Source of the DNA: Sulfurospirillum sp964466465
Lineage (GTDB): Bacteria > Campylobacterota > Campylobacteria > Campylobacterales > Sulfurospirillaceae
Assembly: GCA_964466465.1 (NCBI GenBank)
Contig: CAYXNJ010000001.1
Span: forward strand, 62,001-126,000
Reading direction: 5' to 3'
DNA length: 64,000 nt
Made by a program: the position numbers and the translations under genes. Below the pieces are notes generated by a model. That model did no database searches. It saw only the letters and a list, made by a program, of their open reading frames with translations, and had not been told where the DNA came from. Of this stretch, positions 25,912 through 34,592 are shown in pieces. The number at the start of each line of letters is the position of its first letter. The stretch's first letter is position 1.

Positions 25912-27181
25912 TAAAGGAAAAGTGACAAAAGAAGAATCTTTAGCATACCATATAGGTGGAAAGATTGAGATCAGCGTTAAGACACGTTGTGACACAGCAA
26001 GAGACCTTTCTATGGCATACACACCAGGTGTTGCGCATCCATGTTTGGAAATTGAAAAAGATAACGAACTTGCTTATACTTATACCAATAAAGGCAATCT
26101 TGTAGCGGTTATTACCGATGGTACAGCGGTTCTTGGACTTGGTGATATTGGTGCGGTTGCTGGAAAACCTGTTATGGAAGGTAAATCAGTCCTTTTCAAA
26201 AAATTTGCAAATGTCGATGCCTTTGACATCGAACTTGACGAACATGATGCCGATAAAATTGTAGAAATTTGTAAAGCACTCTCTCCAACCTTTGGTGGTA
26301 TTAACCTTGAAGATATTAAAGCACCAAAATGTTTTGACATCGAAGAGAAGCTTCAAGCAGCTGTCAACATTCCTGTTATGCACGATGATCAACACGGTAC
26401 AGCAATGATTACAAGTGCTGGACTTATCAACGCTCTTGAAATTAGCGGTAAAAAAATTGAAGATATGAAAATTGTCGTTTCTGGTGCAGGAGCAGCAGGT
26501 ATTGCATGTGCTAAAATGTATAAACTTTTAGGTGCTAAACATATCGTTATGATCGATACCAAAGGTGTTATTCATTCAGGAAGAACCGATCTTAATAAAT
26601 ATAAAGCTGAGTTTGCATTAGAGACAAGTGATAGAACATTGGAAGATGCGATGAAAGGTGCAGATATGTTCCTTGGTCTTTCTGCCCCTGGTGTTGTCAC
26701 ACAAGAGATGGTTAAGTCAATGAATCCATACCCAATCATTTTTGCCCTTGCAAACCCAACACCTGAGATTTTACCTGAAGAAGTGCATGCGGTAAGAGAT
26801 GATGTGATGATGGGAACAGGTAGAAGTGACTATCCAAACCAAGTCAATAACGTTTTGGGCTTCCCTTTCATCTTTAGAGGAGCACTCGATGTTAAAGCAA
26901 CCAAGGTGACTGAAGGCATGAAAATGGCTGCAGCGGTTGCTCTTGCTAAACTTGCTAAAGAAGAAGTACCTGCGTATGTTAAAGCAGCATACAATGGTGA
27001 AGATTTGAAATTTGGTTACAACTATATCATCCCAAAACCGTTTGATAGACGTGTTCTTGTATGGGTAAGTGCTGCTGTTGCAGAAGCTGCTATTAAAGAT
27101 GGTGTTGCTCGTGTAACGGATTTTGATATCGGCTTATACAAAAGAGATCTTCAAGAAATTATTGACGCAGAGCGCAAATAA
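25904..27181 (+). CDS. maeB: malic enzyme (NAD(P)-dependent malate dehydrogenase, decarboxylating)
   Basis: Converts malate to pyruvate and CO2 with NAD(P) reduction. The GTG start at 25904 has AAAGGAG 8 nt upstream and overlaps the gltX stop by 8 nt. The 425-residue protein is the short bacterial type without the phosphotransacetylase-like tail of E. coli MaeB. Motifs: SMAYTPGVAHPC, TDGTAVLGLGDIGAVAGKPV, VMHDDQHGTA and the nucleotide loop VVSGAGAAGIACAK. Cofactor preference is not determined. upp begins directly after its stop. Confidence 0.92.
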   Translation: MSNKGKVTKEESLAYHIGGKIEISVKTRCDTARDLSMAYTPGVAHPCLEIEKDNELAYTYTNKGNLVAVITDGTAVLGLGDIGAVAGKPVMEGKSVLFKKFANVDAFDIELDEHDADKIVEICKALSPTFGGINLEDIKAPKCFDIEEKLQAAVNIPVMHDDQHGTAMITSAGLINALEISGKKIEDMKIVVSGAGAAGIACAKMYKLLGAKHIVMIDTKGVIHSGRTDLNKYKAEFALETSDRTLEDAMKGADMFLGLSAPGVVTQEMVKSMNPYPIIFALANPTPEILPEEVHAVRDDVMMGTGRSDYPNQVNNVLGFPFIFRGALDVKATKVTEGMKMAAAVALAKLAKEEVPAYVKAAYNGEDLKFGYNYIIPKPFDRRVLVWVSAAVAEAAIKDGVARVTDFDIGLYKRDLQEIIDAERK

Positions 27182-27814
27182 ATGAAAAATGTCCATGTCA
27201 TCAAACACCCTCTGATCGAGCATAAGCTTTCGATTTTAAGAGATGAAAGAACAGAGCCATTTCAGTTTCGACTTTTAGTGGATGAGATTTCGTACTTGAT
27301 GTTGTTTGAGGCAACCAGAGATTTACCACTGAAGGATGTTAAGGTTCAAACACCCGTTGCGGTGGCAAATGCGCATAAACTCGATGCTAAGATTATGATC
27401 TGCCCGATTCTTCGGGCGGCTCTTGGAATGCTTGATGGTATTTTTAAACTTATTCCTGATGCCAGCGTAGGCTTTTTAGGCTTTCAGCGCAATGAAAAAA
27501 CGCTTGAAGCAGAGTTTTACTATGCAAAACTCCCACCTGATCATGCGGAGCGTACAGCAATCATTATCGATCCGATGTTTGCAACGGGTGGCACAGCCAT
27601 TGATGCGGTAAATTTTTTAAAGAAAAAAGGCGTTAAAGATATTCGCTTTTTATGCCTTGTTTCAGCACCTGAAGGACTTAAAAAGTTTCATGAAATTCAT
27701 CCTGATGTATCTGTTTATACAGCATGTATTGATGATGGTCTGAATGAAAATGGCTACATCGTTCCTGGTCTTGGAGATGCTGGAGATAGAGTTTTTAATA
27801 CCCTAGGTGCATAA
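27182..27814 (+). CDS. upp: uracil phosphoribosyltransferase
   Basis: Salvages uracil to UMP with PRPP. The 210-residue protein has family blocks KHPLIEHKLSILRDE, CPILRAALGMLDG, the PRPP loop IIDPMFATGGTAIDAV and the C-terminal uracil-binding YIVPGLGDAGDR. It starts on the base after the malic enzyme stop and is the last gene of the gltX operon; its stop codon is part of a terminator hairpin shared with gdhA. Confidence 0.96.
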   Translation: MKNVHVIKHPLIEHKLSILRDERTEPFQFRLLVDEISYLMLFEATRDLPLKDVKVQTPVAVANAHKLDAKIMICPILRAALGMLDGIFKLIPDASVGFLGFQRNEKTLEAEFYYAKLPPDHAERTAIIIDPMFATGGTAIDAVNFLKKKGVKDIRFLCLVSAPEGLKKFHEIHPDVSVYTACIDDGLNENGYIVPGLGDAGDRVFNTLGA

Positions 27815-27834
27815 GAAGAGGTTTTCTCTTCTTA
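27812..27834. terminator. bidirectional hairpin containing the stop codons of upp and gdhA
   Basis: A perfect 9-bp stem TAAGAAGAG (27812-27820) / CTCTTCTTA (27826-27834) closes a GTTTT loop. The first three bases are the upp TAA and, read on the other strand, the last three are the gdhA TAA. Confidence 0.6.
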
Positions 27835-29193
27835 CACCGCTCCTTGATCAATCATCGAGTCGGCTACTTTTCTAAATCCTGCGATATTGGCACCCAACAG
27901 TAAATTTCCCTCATTGCCAAACTCTTTAGACGTGTTATACGAGAGCTCAAAAATGGACTTCATAATGTGACGCAGTTTGTTATCGACTTCGGCAAAACTC
28001 CATTTTTGCATACTGGCATTTTGGCTCATTTCTAACTGGCTTGTTGCAACACCGCCTGCATTAGCTGCTTTGGCAGGACCGTAGAACATTTTATGTGCCA
28101 GCATAAAGTCAATGGCTCCTGGTGTGCTTGGCATGTTAGCTCCTTCATTCACCAATCGGCATCCATTTTTGTAGAGAATTTGTATGTCGGTCAGATTGAG
28201 CTCATTTTGAGTGGCACTTGGAAATGCTGCAAAACAAGGAATGCTCCATACTGCATTTGTTCCCATTGGATAGTCACTGACGGAAATATACGTTGCCGTA
28301 GGATGCGTTTTGAGATAGTCCCTCAGCTCTTTGCGTTCAACTTCTTTTAGGGTTTTAAGGAGTGACACATCAACACCATTTTTATCGTAAATCATTCCTT
28401 TTGAATCGCTACATGTGACAGGCAGAGCGCCTATTTCATAGAGTTTTTGAATGGTGTAAAGGGCAACGTTACCTGCGCCTGAGACGGTGCAGATTTTATC
28501 TTTTAGCGAATCTCCTGCTTTGTTGAGCATATTTTCCGCAAAATAAACTGAGCCAAATCCTGTAGCTTCTTTTCGGGCTAAAGAACCACCCCAATTGAGT
28601 CCTTTGCCTGTTAAAGCACCTTCAAAACGCCCTGTAAGGCGTTTGTATTCGCCAAACATATAGCCAATTTCTCTTCCTCCCACGCCGATGTCTCCTGCTG
28701 GGATGTCTTTGGTTTCGCCGATGTGTTTGGAGAGTTCAACCATGAATGATTGGCAAAAGCGCATGATTTCCCCTTCACTTTTGCCTTTGGGGTCAAAATT
28801 GCTTCCGCCCTTTGCTCCACCGATATTAAGACCTGTGAGAGAGTTTTTAAAAATTTGCTCGAAGCCTAAGAATTTGATGATGCCAAGGTTCACGCTGGGG
28901 TGAAAGCGAAGCCCGCCTTTATAAGGGCCTATGGCGGAGTTAAATTGTACGCGGTAGCCGATATTAGTTTGGATTTTACCTTGGTCATCCATCCAGACAA
29001 CACGAAAGAGAATTTGGCGCTCTGGAATGACGATGCGTTCTAAAATGTTGTATTGGTCGTATTTGGGTTCTGCCTGCAAAAGCGGTTCAAGTGAGGTTAA
29101 AACCTCCTCAACCGCTTGGTAAAACTCGGTCTGTCCAGGGGTACTTTGGATGGTTGACTTTAAAATTCTCTCAATATCGCTTTTGACTGACAT
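27832..29193 (-). CDS. gdhA: NADP-specific glutamate dehydrogenase
   Basis: Interconverts 2-oxoglutarate plus ammonium and glutamate; main role probably ammonium assimilation. The 453-residue hexameric-type enzyme has RVQFNSAIGPYKGGLRFHP, GGAKGGSNFDPKGKS with the catalytic lysine, DIPAGDIGVGGREIGYMFG, and the Rossmann motif VSGAGNVALY. Length is typical for small NADP-GDH. It is convergent with upp and lies downstream of mqnA, separated by 22 nt. Confidence 0.95.
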   Translation of the reverse strand: MSVKSDIERILKSTIQSTPGQTEFYQAVEEVLTSLEPLLQAEPKYDQYNILERIVIPERQILFRVVWMDDQGKIQTNIGYRVQFNSAIGPYKGGLRFHPSVNLGIIKFLGFEQIFKNSLTGLNIGGAKGGSNFDPKGKSEGEIMRFCQSFMVELSKHIGETKDIPAGDIGVGGREIGYMFGEYKRLTGRFEGALTGKGLNWGGSLARKEATGFGSVYFAENMLNKAGDSLKDKICTVSGAGNVALYTIQKLYEIGALPVTCSDSKGMIYDKNGVDVSLLKTLKEVERKELRDYLKTHPTATYISVSDYPMGTNAVWSIPCFAAFPSATQNELNLTDIQILYKNGCRLVNEGANMPSTPGAIDFMLAHKMFYGPAKAANAGGVATSQLEMSQNASMQKWSFAEVDNKLRHIMKSIFELSYNTSKEFGNEGNLLLGANIAGFRKVADSMIDQGAV

Positions 29194-29215
29194 CAGGTCA
29201 CTCCTTGAAGGGATT

Positions 29216-29887
29216 TTACGATGGGAATTTCTGGAGGCGTTTTGCTTTTTTTAAAAAAATAAAGAGCGCTTTTTGCTCTTTTTTACCAATAGTATAGCTG
29301 ATAAGTTTGAGATACTCTTTAATATCTTTTTCTAAAATACCACGCTCTTTCGCGTAGCTAGAGAGAATAAAATTAGGGATTTTAATCGGTTTTTCTACAA
29401 ACTTTTGGGAGAGTTTTTTATAGAAACTTTGACGCTCATTGACACACAAGCGTGCAAAAACAAAAGGTAAATGGTATTTTTCATGCCATGTTTGACCAAG
29501 GTCGATGTAATCATCTGGATTTTGCAGATAAAGCTTTAACGCACGGTCTCCAATGAAAACTTCACCGTGAAGTCCTAGCACACGAGCAAGCATATTGGAT
29601 GTTGCAGAGGCAGGGTCTTTTTTGGAAATTCCCTCTTTAATGATGACGCTTTTGACATTTTTTTGTGCCACAATGCCGACATTAAGGGGGGTAATACTCT
29701 TTCGTTTGCTTTCAATACTCGAAATAAAAGCTGCATCGACTTTGCGTTTACGTAATTTGTGATTGATAATAGCAGGAACATTTTTCTGATGTTCACATGA
29801 ACGCTTGAAAGCGCTAGGAAGAGAAGATTTTTTCAAAAAGACATGAAACGGAAGAAGATTGATATAATCTATCTTGCCAAAAACCAT
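29216..29887 (-). CDS. mqnA: chorismate dehydratase (futalosine pathway)
   Basis: MqnA dehydrates chorismate to 3-[(1-carboxyvinyl)oxy]benzoate, the first step of the futalosine route to menaquinone used by Campylobacterota. The 223-residue protein begins MVFGKIDYINLLPFHVFL, close to the family start, and has DAAFISSIES and FIGDRALKLYL, the periplasmic-binding-protein-like fold elements of MqnA/MqnD. Its length and the divergent first half fit epsilonproteobacterial MqnA. Distinction from MqnD rests on length and the N-terminal INLLPF motif. Confidence 0.82.
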   Translation of the reverse strand: MVFGKIDYINLLPFHVFLKKSSLPSAFKRSCEHQKNVPAIINHKLRKRKVDAAFISSIESKRKSITPLNVGIVAQKNVKSVIIKEGISKKDPASATSNMLARVLGLHGEVFIGDRALKLYLQNPDDYIDLGQTWHEKYHLPFVFARLCVNERQSFYKKLSQKFVEKPIKIPNFILSSYAKERGILEKDIKEYLKLISYTIGKKEQKALFIFLKKAKRLQKFPS

Positions 29888-30004
29888 AGAAACTCCTTGT
29901 TTTGGGAAGAATATTATAACGCACCTAACTTAACAAGATAGATTCTAAGTAGATTTATACATGAAACGCGGTAAAATCAAAACAAAAAACTAGGAAAGAA
30001 TGAG

Positions 30005-30748
30005 ATGTTAGAATCGTTATTTACCCTTGAAGCTATGATGGCGCTCTTGACGCTGACGGCTTTAGAAATCGTACTTGGCATTGACAATATTATCTTTATC
30101 GCTATTTTAGTCGGTCGTTTGCCACAACACCAAAGAGATAAGGGAAGAGTTTTTGGACTCGCGCTTGCGATGATAACTCGTATCTTGCTTTTGCTTTCAC
30201 TTTTTTGGATTATGAAGCTTACCAATCCTCTTTTTACCATTTTTGCACAAGAGATTTCAGGACGTGATCTTATTTTGATTGTGGGTGGACTGTTCTTACT
30301 TTTCAAGTCAACCAATGAAATTCACCAAGATATTGAAGAGGCTGGCGAAGAAGAAAAAGAGCTTAAAAAAGGTTCTCGCGGTTTTTTTAATACGCTGATT
30401 CAAATCGCGATTTTAGACATCGTTTTTTCACTCGATTCGGTTATTACCGCTGTGGGTATGGCAAATGACATCATCGTTATGATTTTAGCGGTTGTGATTG
30501 CTGTAGGCGTGATGATGTTTGCAAGCAAAAGCATTTCTAATTTTATTGATGCGAATCCGACCATCAAGATTTTAGCGCTTTCCTTTTTGATTTTAGTGGG
30601 TGTAACACTTATTGCAGAAGGTCTTGATTTTCATATCTCTAAAGCATACGTTTATTTTGCTATGGCATTCTCTTTGGCAGTGGAGTCTCTTAACATCTAC
30701 AGTCGTAAGAAAAAAGCTAAAAAATCAATGGTTAAAAAAGAGGCGTAA
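30005..30748 (+). CDS. TerC family integral membrane protein
   Basis: The 247-residue protein has about seven membrane helices and the TerC signature: LTALEIVLGIDNIIFIAIL in the first helix, with acidic residues in the membrane, and LDIVFSLDSVITAVGMAND after the cytoplasmic loop (residues 115-140, charged). TerC relatives such as Alx and MeeF/MeeY export Mn(II), so metal efflux is the leading idea; tellurite resistance is only the family's namesake. AGGAAAG precedes the start. The stop overlaps the next gene as TAATG. Confidence 0.85.
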   Translation: MLESLFTLEAMMALLTLTALEIVLGIDNIIFIAILVGRLPQHQRDKGRVFGLALAMITRILLLLSLFWIMKLTNPLFTIFAQEISGRDLILIVGGLFLLFKSTNEIHQDIEEAGEEEKELKKGSRGFFNTLIQIAILDIVFSLDSVITAVGMANDIIVMILAVVIAVGVMMFASKSISNFIDANPTIKILALSFLILVGVTLIAEGLDFHISKAYVYFAMAFSLAVESLNIYSRKKKAKKSMVKKEA

Positions 30749-31755
30749 TGTTTTCTCTCTTTCGCTCTTCTCATGCTTTTGCAATTGATCTAGGTACGAA
30801 TAATACGCTTGTCTATCAACCAAGTAAAGGAATTATTTTAGATGAGCCTACTTCTATCGCATTTGATAGTAAGCGAAGCTCTTTTATAGATTGTGGTGCC
30901 AGTTCAAAACGTATGTGGGGGAAAAATCCTAAGCATATTGAAGTCATGCACCCGCTCTCAAAAGGTGCCATTTCTAATTTGACGGTTGCAAAAGCGTACA
31001 TTAAAGAGGTGATTGGCCGCATTGCTCAGAGTCGATTTTTTAAACCAACTATTGTCGTGAGTGTGCCAAGTGATTTAAACCTTATGGAACGCAATGCCGT
31101 AGTAGAGGCATGTAAAGATGGTGGCGCACGTGAAGTGATGCTCATCAAAGACCCTTTCTCTGCAGCGCTTGGCTCGATGCAAGCGATTGAGCGACCTCAA
31201 GGTGTTTTAGTCCTTGACATCGGTGCAGGCGTGAGTGATATATCGCTGCTTTCATGCAATGGCATTGTTATGTCTAAATCGCTTCGTATTGCAGGGAATG
31301 ACCTTGATGAAGCGATTATTGAGTATTTTAAAGCGCAATATCGCATTCTCATCTCTCAAAGTGATGCAGAGCGTTTGAAAAAAGAGCTTGGAAATCTTTT
31401 TGAACATGAAGAAAAAACGATGAAGATCAATGTGAAAAATCTGATCTCTCGCCTTCCTGAAAGCTTTGTTGCGAGTTCAAAAGATGTACATCAGGCTATT
31501 GTGCCACTTGCCGATAAAATGGTCACACTCACACACAGTATGCTCTCTGAACTTCCACCTGTTTTTGCACAAGATATTTACGATCAAGGTATTTTACTCA
31601 CAGGTGGTTCAGCAATGCTTCAAGGGCTGGATCGTTACATCTCTACCAAACTAGAGATCGAAGTGAATGTGGTGAAAAACCCTCTACAAAACATCATCCT
31701 AGGGGCAGGGCGCGCGCTTGAAGAAGCGCGTTACAACCCTCTTTTAGGTGCTTAA
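30748..31755 (+). CDS. MreB-like actin-family protein (paralogue)
   Basis: A 335-residue MreB-type ATPase. Phosphate-1 motif AIDLGTNNTLVY, ISNLTVAKAYIKEVI, phosphate-2 LVLDIGAGVSDIS and the adenosine loop LLTGGSAMLQGLDRYI are visible. Housekeeping mreB is normally next to mreC/mreD; this copy instead is coupled by a one-base overlap to a TerC gene, so it is probably a second MreB or an Mbl-like form. It may polymerise at the membrane and influence shape or position another structure. The 3' end overlaps the stop of a minus-strand cytochrome gene in a shared TTAA. Confidence 0.8.
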   Translation: MFSLFRSSHAFAIDLGTNNTLVYQPSKGIILDEPTSIAFDSKRSSFIDCGASSKRMWGKNPKHIEVMHPLSKGAISNLTVAKAYIKEVIGRIAQSRFFKPTIVVSVPSDLNLMERNAVVEACKDGGAREVMLIKDPFSAALGSMQAIERPQGVLVLDIGAGVSDISLLSCNGIVMSKSLRIAGNDLDEAIIEYFKAQYRILISQSDAERLKKELGNLFEHEEKTMKINVKNLISRLPESFVASSKDVHQAIVPLADKMVTLTHSMLSELPPVFAQDIYDQGILLTGGSAMLQGLDRYISTKLEIEVNVVKNPLQNIILGAGRALEEARYNPLLGA

Positions 31756-32078
31756 AACGAAGCGATATAAGCGCTTAGTTGTTCAATATCTGCATCGTTG
31801 AAATTGGCTATTTGGGCTTGCATAAGCTTGCCAAGCCCAATTTGATCAATCTCACCTTTTTTATAGCTTTGTAAAAGTGTAATGAGAGCAGTTTTATCGA
31901 GCCGTTTGATAGGCTCGACTTTCCCTAAATAATTCATTTCACCTTTTTCACCATGGCAAAAACGACACGAGTTATAGAGTACTTCATTGCTCGCACTCCA
32001 GAGGTTTACTTGCAAAAGCCCCAAGAGGGCGATAAGGCTAAAATTTTTCAAAAACAACGGTATGTCCTTGTTTGTCAA
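31752..32078 (-). CDS. small periplasmic c-type cytochrome
   Basis: The 108-residue product has a hydrophobic export signal (FSLIALLGLLQVNLWSAS) and one haem-binding motif C38-R-F-C41-H42, with a likely distal methionine in LGKLMQAQ, so it is a class I c553-like electron carrier of about 80 mature residues. The assigned ATG lies 38 nt inside the upstream DUF411 gene; TTG codons at residues 8 and 10 are possible shorter starts that still keep the signal peptide. It is likely co-transcribed with the DUF411 gene. Confidence 0.8.
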   Translation of the reverse strand: MTNKDIPLFLKNFSLIALLGLLQVNLWSASNEVLYNSCRFCHGEKGEMNYLGKVEPIKRLDKTALITLLQSYKKGEIDQIGLGKLMQAQIANFNDADIEQLSAYIASF

Positions 32079-32475
32079 AGGCTAAAACGTCGTAAGGTTG
32101 TTTCATATTGCCTTGCTCCATACCAGGAGAGCCAAGAGGCATACCAGGAACAGCAAGCCCAATAGCATCTTTGGGTGCTTCTTTTAAAAAGCGTTTTATA
32201 CTGCTTGCGGGAGTGTGTCCTTCGACGATAAAATTACCAATAATGGCAGTATGACATGACGCAAGAGGAGCGGGGACATTGTATTTGATTTTGACTTCAT
32301 TGAGCGCTTCTGTTTCCACAACAGTGACGTTAAAGCCATTTTTCTCCATATGTTTGACCCATTCGCTACAACAACCGCAATATTTTGATTTGTAAACAGT
32401 AACAGGCGGAAGAGTCTCTGCAAAGAGTGTCATAAAAAAGCCCATTAATAGGCTTGTTAAAAGTAGTTTTTTCAT
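32038..32475 (-). CDS. DUF411 family periplasmic metal-binding protein
   Basis: A 145-residue exported protein (signal peptide residues 1-20) with KSKYCGCCSEWVKHM, i.e. Cys33-x-Cys35-Cys36, SCHTAIIGNFIVEGH, and a Met-rich segment AVPGMPLGSPGMEQGNMKQ. This is the DUF411 pattern; members are often found near copper-resistance genes and are thought to bind Cu. Here it is followed by a cytochrome c gene and is divergent from an ABC export system. Metal identity is inferred from family context. Confidence 0.85.
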   Translation of the reverse strand: MKKLLLTSLLMGFFMTLFAETLPPVTVYKSKYCGCCSEWVKHMEKNGFNVTVVETEALNEVKIKYNVPAPLASCHTAIIGNFIVEGHTPASSIKRFLKEAPKDAIGLAVPGMPLGSPGMEQGNMKQPYDVLAFDKQGHTVVFEKF

Positions 32476-32549
32476 CTAAAACCTTTTAGTATGTAAGATA
32501 TGAAATCGTATCAAAACTCGGTAAATAAAAGCTAAATATGACGAAAAAA

Positions 32550-32612
32550 ATATACATGTATATGACCATTTTATTTTTTGTATCTAAAAAAGTAAAAAAA
32601 TGTTAACATTTT
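32550..32612. promoter_or_regulatory. two perfect palindromes in the DUF411/ABC intergenic region
   Basis: ATATACATGTATAT (32550-32563) and AAAATGTTAACATTTT (32597-32612) are perfect palindromes in the 186-nt AT-rich gap between divergent genes. They are placed where operators for either direction would lie. No regulator gene is adjacent, so the binding protein is unknown. Confidence 0.45.
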
Positions 32613-32661
32613 ATTAATATACATCTTCTATACTTTTCAAAATTAAGCAAAAGGTAGAAAC

Positions 32662-33348
32662 ATGCTTCAAGCACAGCACCTCAAGAAGGTTTATCATACG
32701 GGCGAAGTGGTTCAAGAGGTTATCAAGGATTTCTCTTTAGAGATTCATGAGGGTGAATTTATCTCTCTCGTTGGACCTAGTGGAAGTGGTAAAAGTACGG
32801 TGCTGAACATGCTAGGCTGTTTGGACACACCTACTCAAGGTACGATTACCATCAACAAAACGTCCACAACGACGATGAATAGAACACAAAGGGCTTATTT
32901 TAGGGGCGAAAATATTGGGTTTATTTTTCAAAGCTTCAATCTTATTCCTGTGTTAAGTGTGTACGAAAATGTTGAATATCCTCTTATCATGGTACAAAAC
33001 CTTGAGGAAAAAGAGCGCAAAAAGCGGGTGTTAACGCTCTTGGAAGAGGTAGGGATGTTAGAGCATAAAGATAAAACACCTGATAAAATCTCAGGCGGTC
33101 AGATGCAGCGTGTCGCCATTGCAAGGGCACTTGTAACCAATCCTAAGATCGTTTTTGCGGATGAGCCGACAGCTAACTTAGACAGTAAAACAGCCTATAT
33201 GATTATAGAGCTGATGAAAAAAATTCAAAAAGAGCATCACACAACGTTTGTTTTTGCAACACATGATGAAAAAATTGTTGCTAATGTTGATAGACTCATT
33301 ACCATTGTGGATGGGGAAATCGTAGAAGAAAAAAGGATGATGCGATGA
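32662..33348 (+). CDS. ABC transporter ATP-binding protein (LolD/MacB type)
   Basis: A 228-residue ATPase with Walker A GPSGSGKST, Q-loop FIFQSFNLIP, signature SGGQMQRVAIARAL, Walker B IVFADEP and the LolD/MacB-typical ANLDSKTA D-loop. The family energises FtsX-fold permeases that act on lipoproteins, lipids or exported peptides on the periplasmic side. AAAGG precedes the ATG. It overlaps the permease gene by 4 nt, and a LolA-like protein and an outer-membrane protein follow, which suggests envelope traffic rather than import. Confidence 0.9.
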   Translation: MLQAQHLKKVYHTGEVVQEVIKDFSLEIHEGEFISLVGPSGSGKSTVLNMLGCLDTPTQGTITINKTSTTTMNRTQRAYFRGENIGFIFQSFNLIPVLSVYENVEYPLIMVQNLEEKERKKRVLTLLEEVGMLEHKDKTPDKISGGQMQRVAIARALVTNPKIVFADEPTANLDSKTAYMIIELMKKIQKEHHTTFVFATHDEKIVANVDRLITIVDGEIVEEKRMMR

Positions 33349-34583
33349 ATAATATCTTTAAAATATCCTACCGAAATCTTAAACGTAATGGCAGAAGAAC
33401 ACTGCTAACCACCTCACTCATCACTTTGGGCGTGGTTTTTGTACTTCTTTATACTGCACTCTCTGGAAGTTTCAAAAACTATACCGTAGGACAAATCACA
33501 GATTCAGTGATGGGGCATATTCAGATTCATAAAAAAGGGTATGTCGCCTCTGTGGACAACCTCCCATTAGATAAAAATCTCAATGCAAAGATGTTAGAGT
33601 TTATAGAATCAAAGTTGGAAACGAACCCGTATATCGCAAGCTACAGTTATCGCATCAAGTTTGGTGCGATGTTTTCAAACTTTACTAGCACGACAAATAT
33701 TAGACTCAATGCGATTGATCCTGAGGATGAATTTGAAACCTTGCCTTTATTAAGAGATAGAGTTTTAGATATGAATGAAACGCTAAAAGCAGGGGAGATC
33801 ATTGTTCCAGAACTTTTGATAAAAGGGATGGATGTCAAGATTGGTGATACCATTGTTTTGGTTGCTAACAATAAAAGTGGCTCAGTGAATGGCATCAATC
33901 TTAAAGTTGCTGGTATCTTAGGCCAAGTCATGGGACCAGGTGGACGTGATGGTTACATCCATATGGATGATGCTAAAAAAGTACTGCGTATGAATAACGA
34001 GGTAGAAGTGAGTGAAATCGTTCTTCGACTTAAAGATGTGGAACAACTCAGTGTTGCCGAAAAATCGTTGCAACCCATCTTAGAAAAACTCAATAAAGAG
34101 GGAAAATCTGTCTTTGAAATCCATACGTGGCAACAACTCTCTCCATTTTATAACATCATCAAGATGATTGACTTGATGAACGTTTCTATCAAAATTATTT
34201 TGATCTCTATTGTGCTTATTTCCATTTTGAACGTTATGATTATGAGTGTGTATGAGCGTATTAGGGAGATTGGAACGATAGCGGCTATTGGTACGCCTCC
34301 TTTGAGCATTGTGAAATTATTCTTGTGCGAAGGATTGATGATGGGAGTGCTTGGAGCGGTACTTGGAGGTATCTTATCGTTAGGGATAGTTTTTATTCTC
34401 AATCTTGTAAAAATTACCTATAGTTTTGGGCAACAAAGTGGTCTGATTTTAATTCCGAAATTGGGCTTTGGCGAGATTCTTAGTGTGAGCGTTATTGTTA
34501 TTGTCATATCACTGATCGCTTCTATTTCGCCTGCAATTAAAGCTTCAAGACTTGATCCTGTTGAAGCTTTACGCACGTACTAG
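33345..34583 (+). CDS. ABC transporter permease, FtsX/MacB fold
   Basis: The 412-residue protein has one N-terminal membrane helix (about 20-40), a large periplasmic MacB-PCD-type domain (about 42-275), and three C-terminal helices (about 280-303, 325-350, 375-397) before SRLDPVEALRTY, the standard FtsX-family ending. LolC/E and MacB share this layout, which works by mechanotransmission rather than transmembrane passage. It pairs with the ATPase upstream; a single permease suggests a homodimer. Confidence 0.88.
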   Translation: MNNIFKISYRNLKRNGRRTLLTTSLITLGVVFVLLYTALSGSFKNYTVGQITDSVMGHIQIHKKGYVASVDNLPLDKNLNAKMLEFIESKLETNPYIASYSYRIKFGAMFSNFTSTTNIRLNAIDPEDEFETLPLLRDRVLDMNETLKAGEIIVPELLIKGMDVKIGDTIVLVANNKSGSVNGINLKVAGILGQVMGPGGRDGYIHMDDAKKVLRMNNEVEVSEIVLRLKDVEQLSVAEKSLQPILEKLNKEGKSVFEIHTWQQLSPFYNIIKMIDLMNVSIKIILISIVLISILNVMIMSVYERIREIGTIAAIGTPPLSIVKLFLCEGLMMGVLGAVLGGILSLGIVFILNLVKITYSFGQQSGLILIPKLGFGEILSVSVIVIVISLIASISPAIKASRLDPVEALRTY

Positions 34584-34592
34584 GAGATTTGT

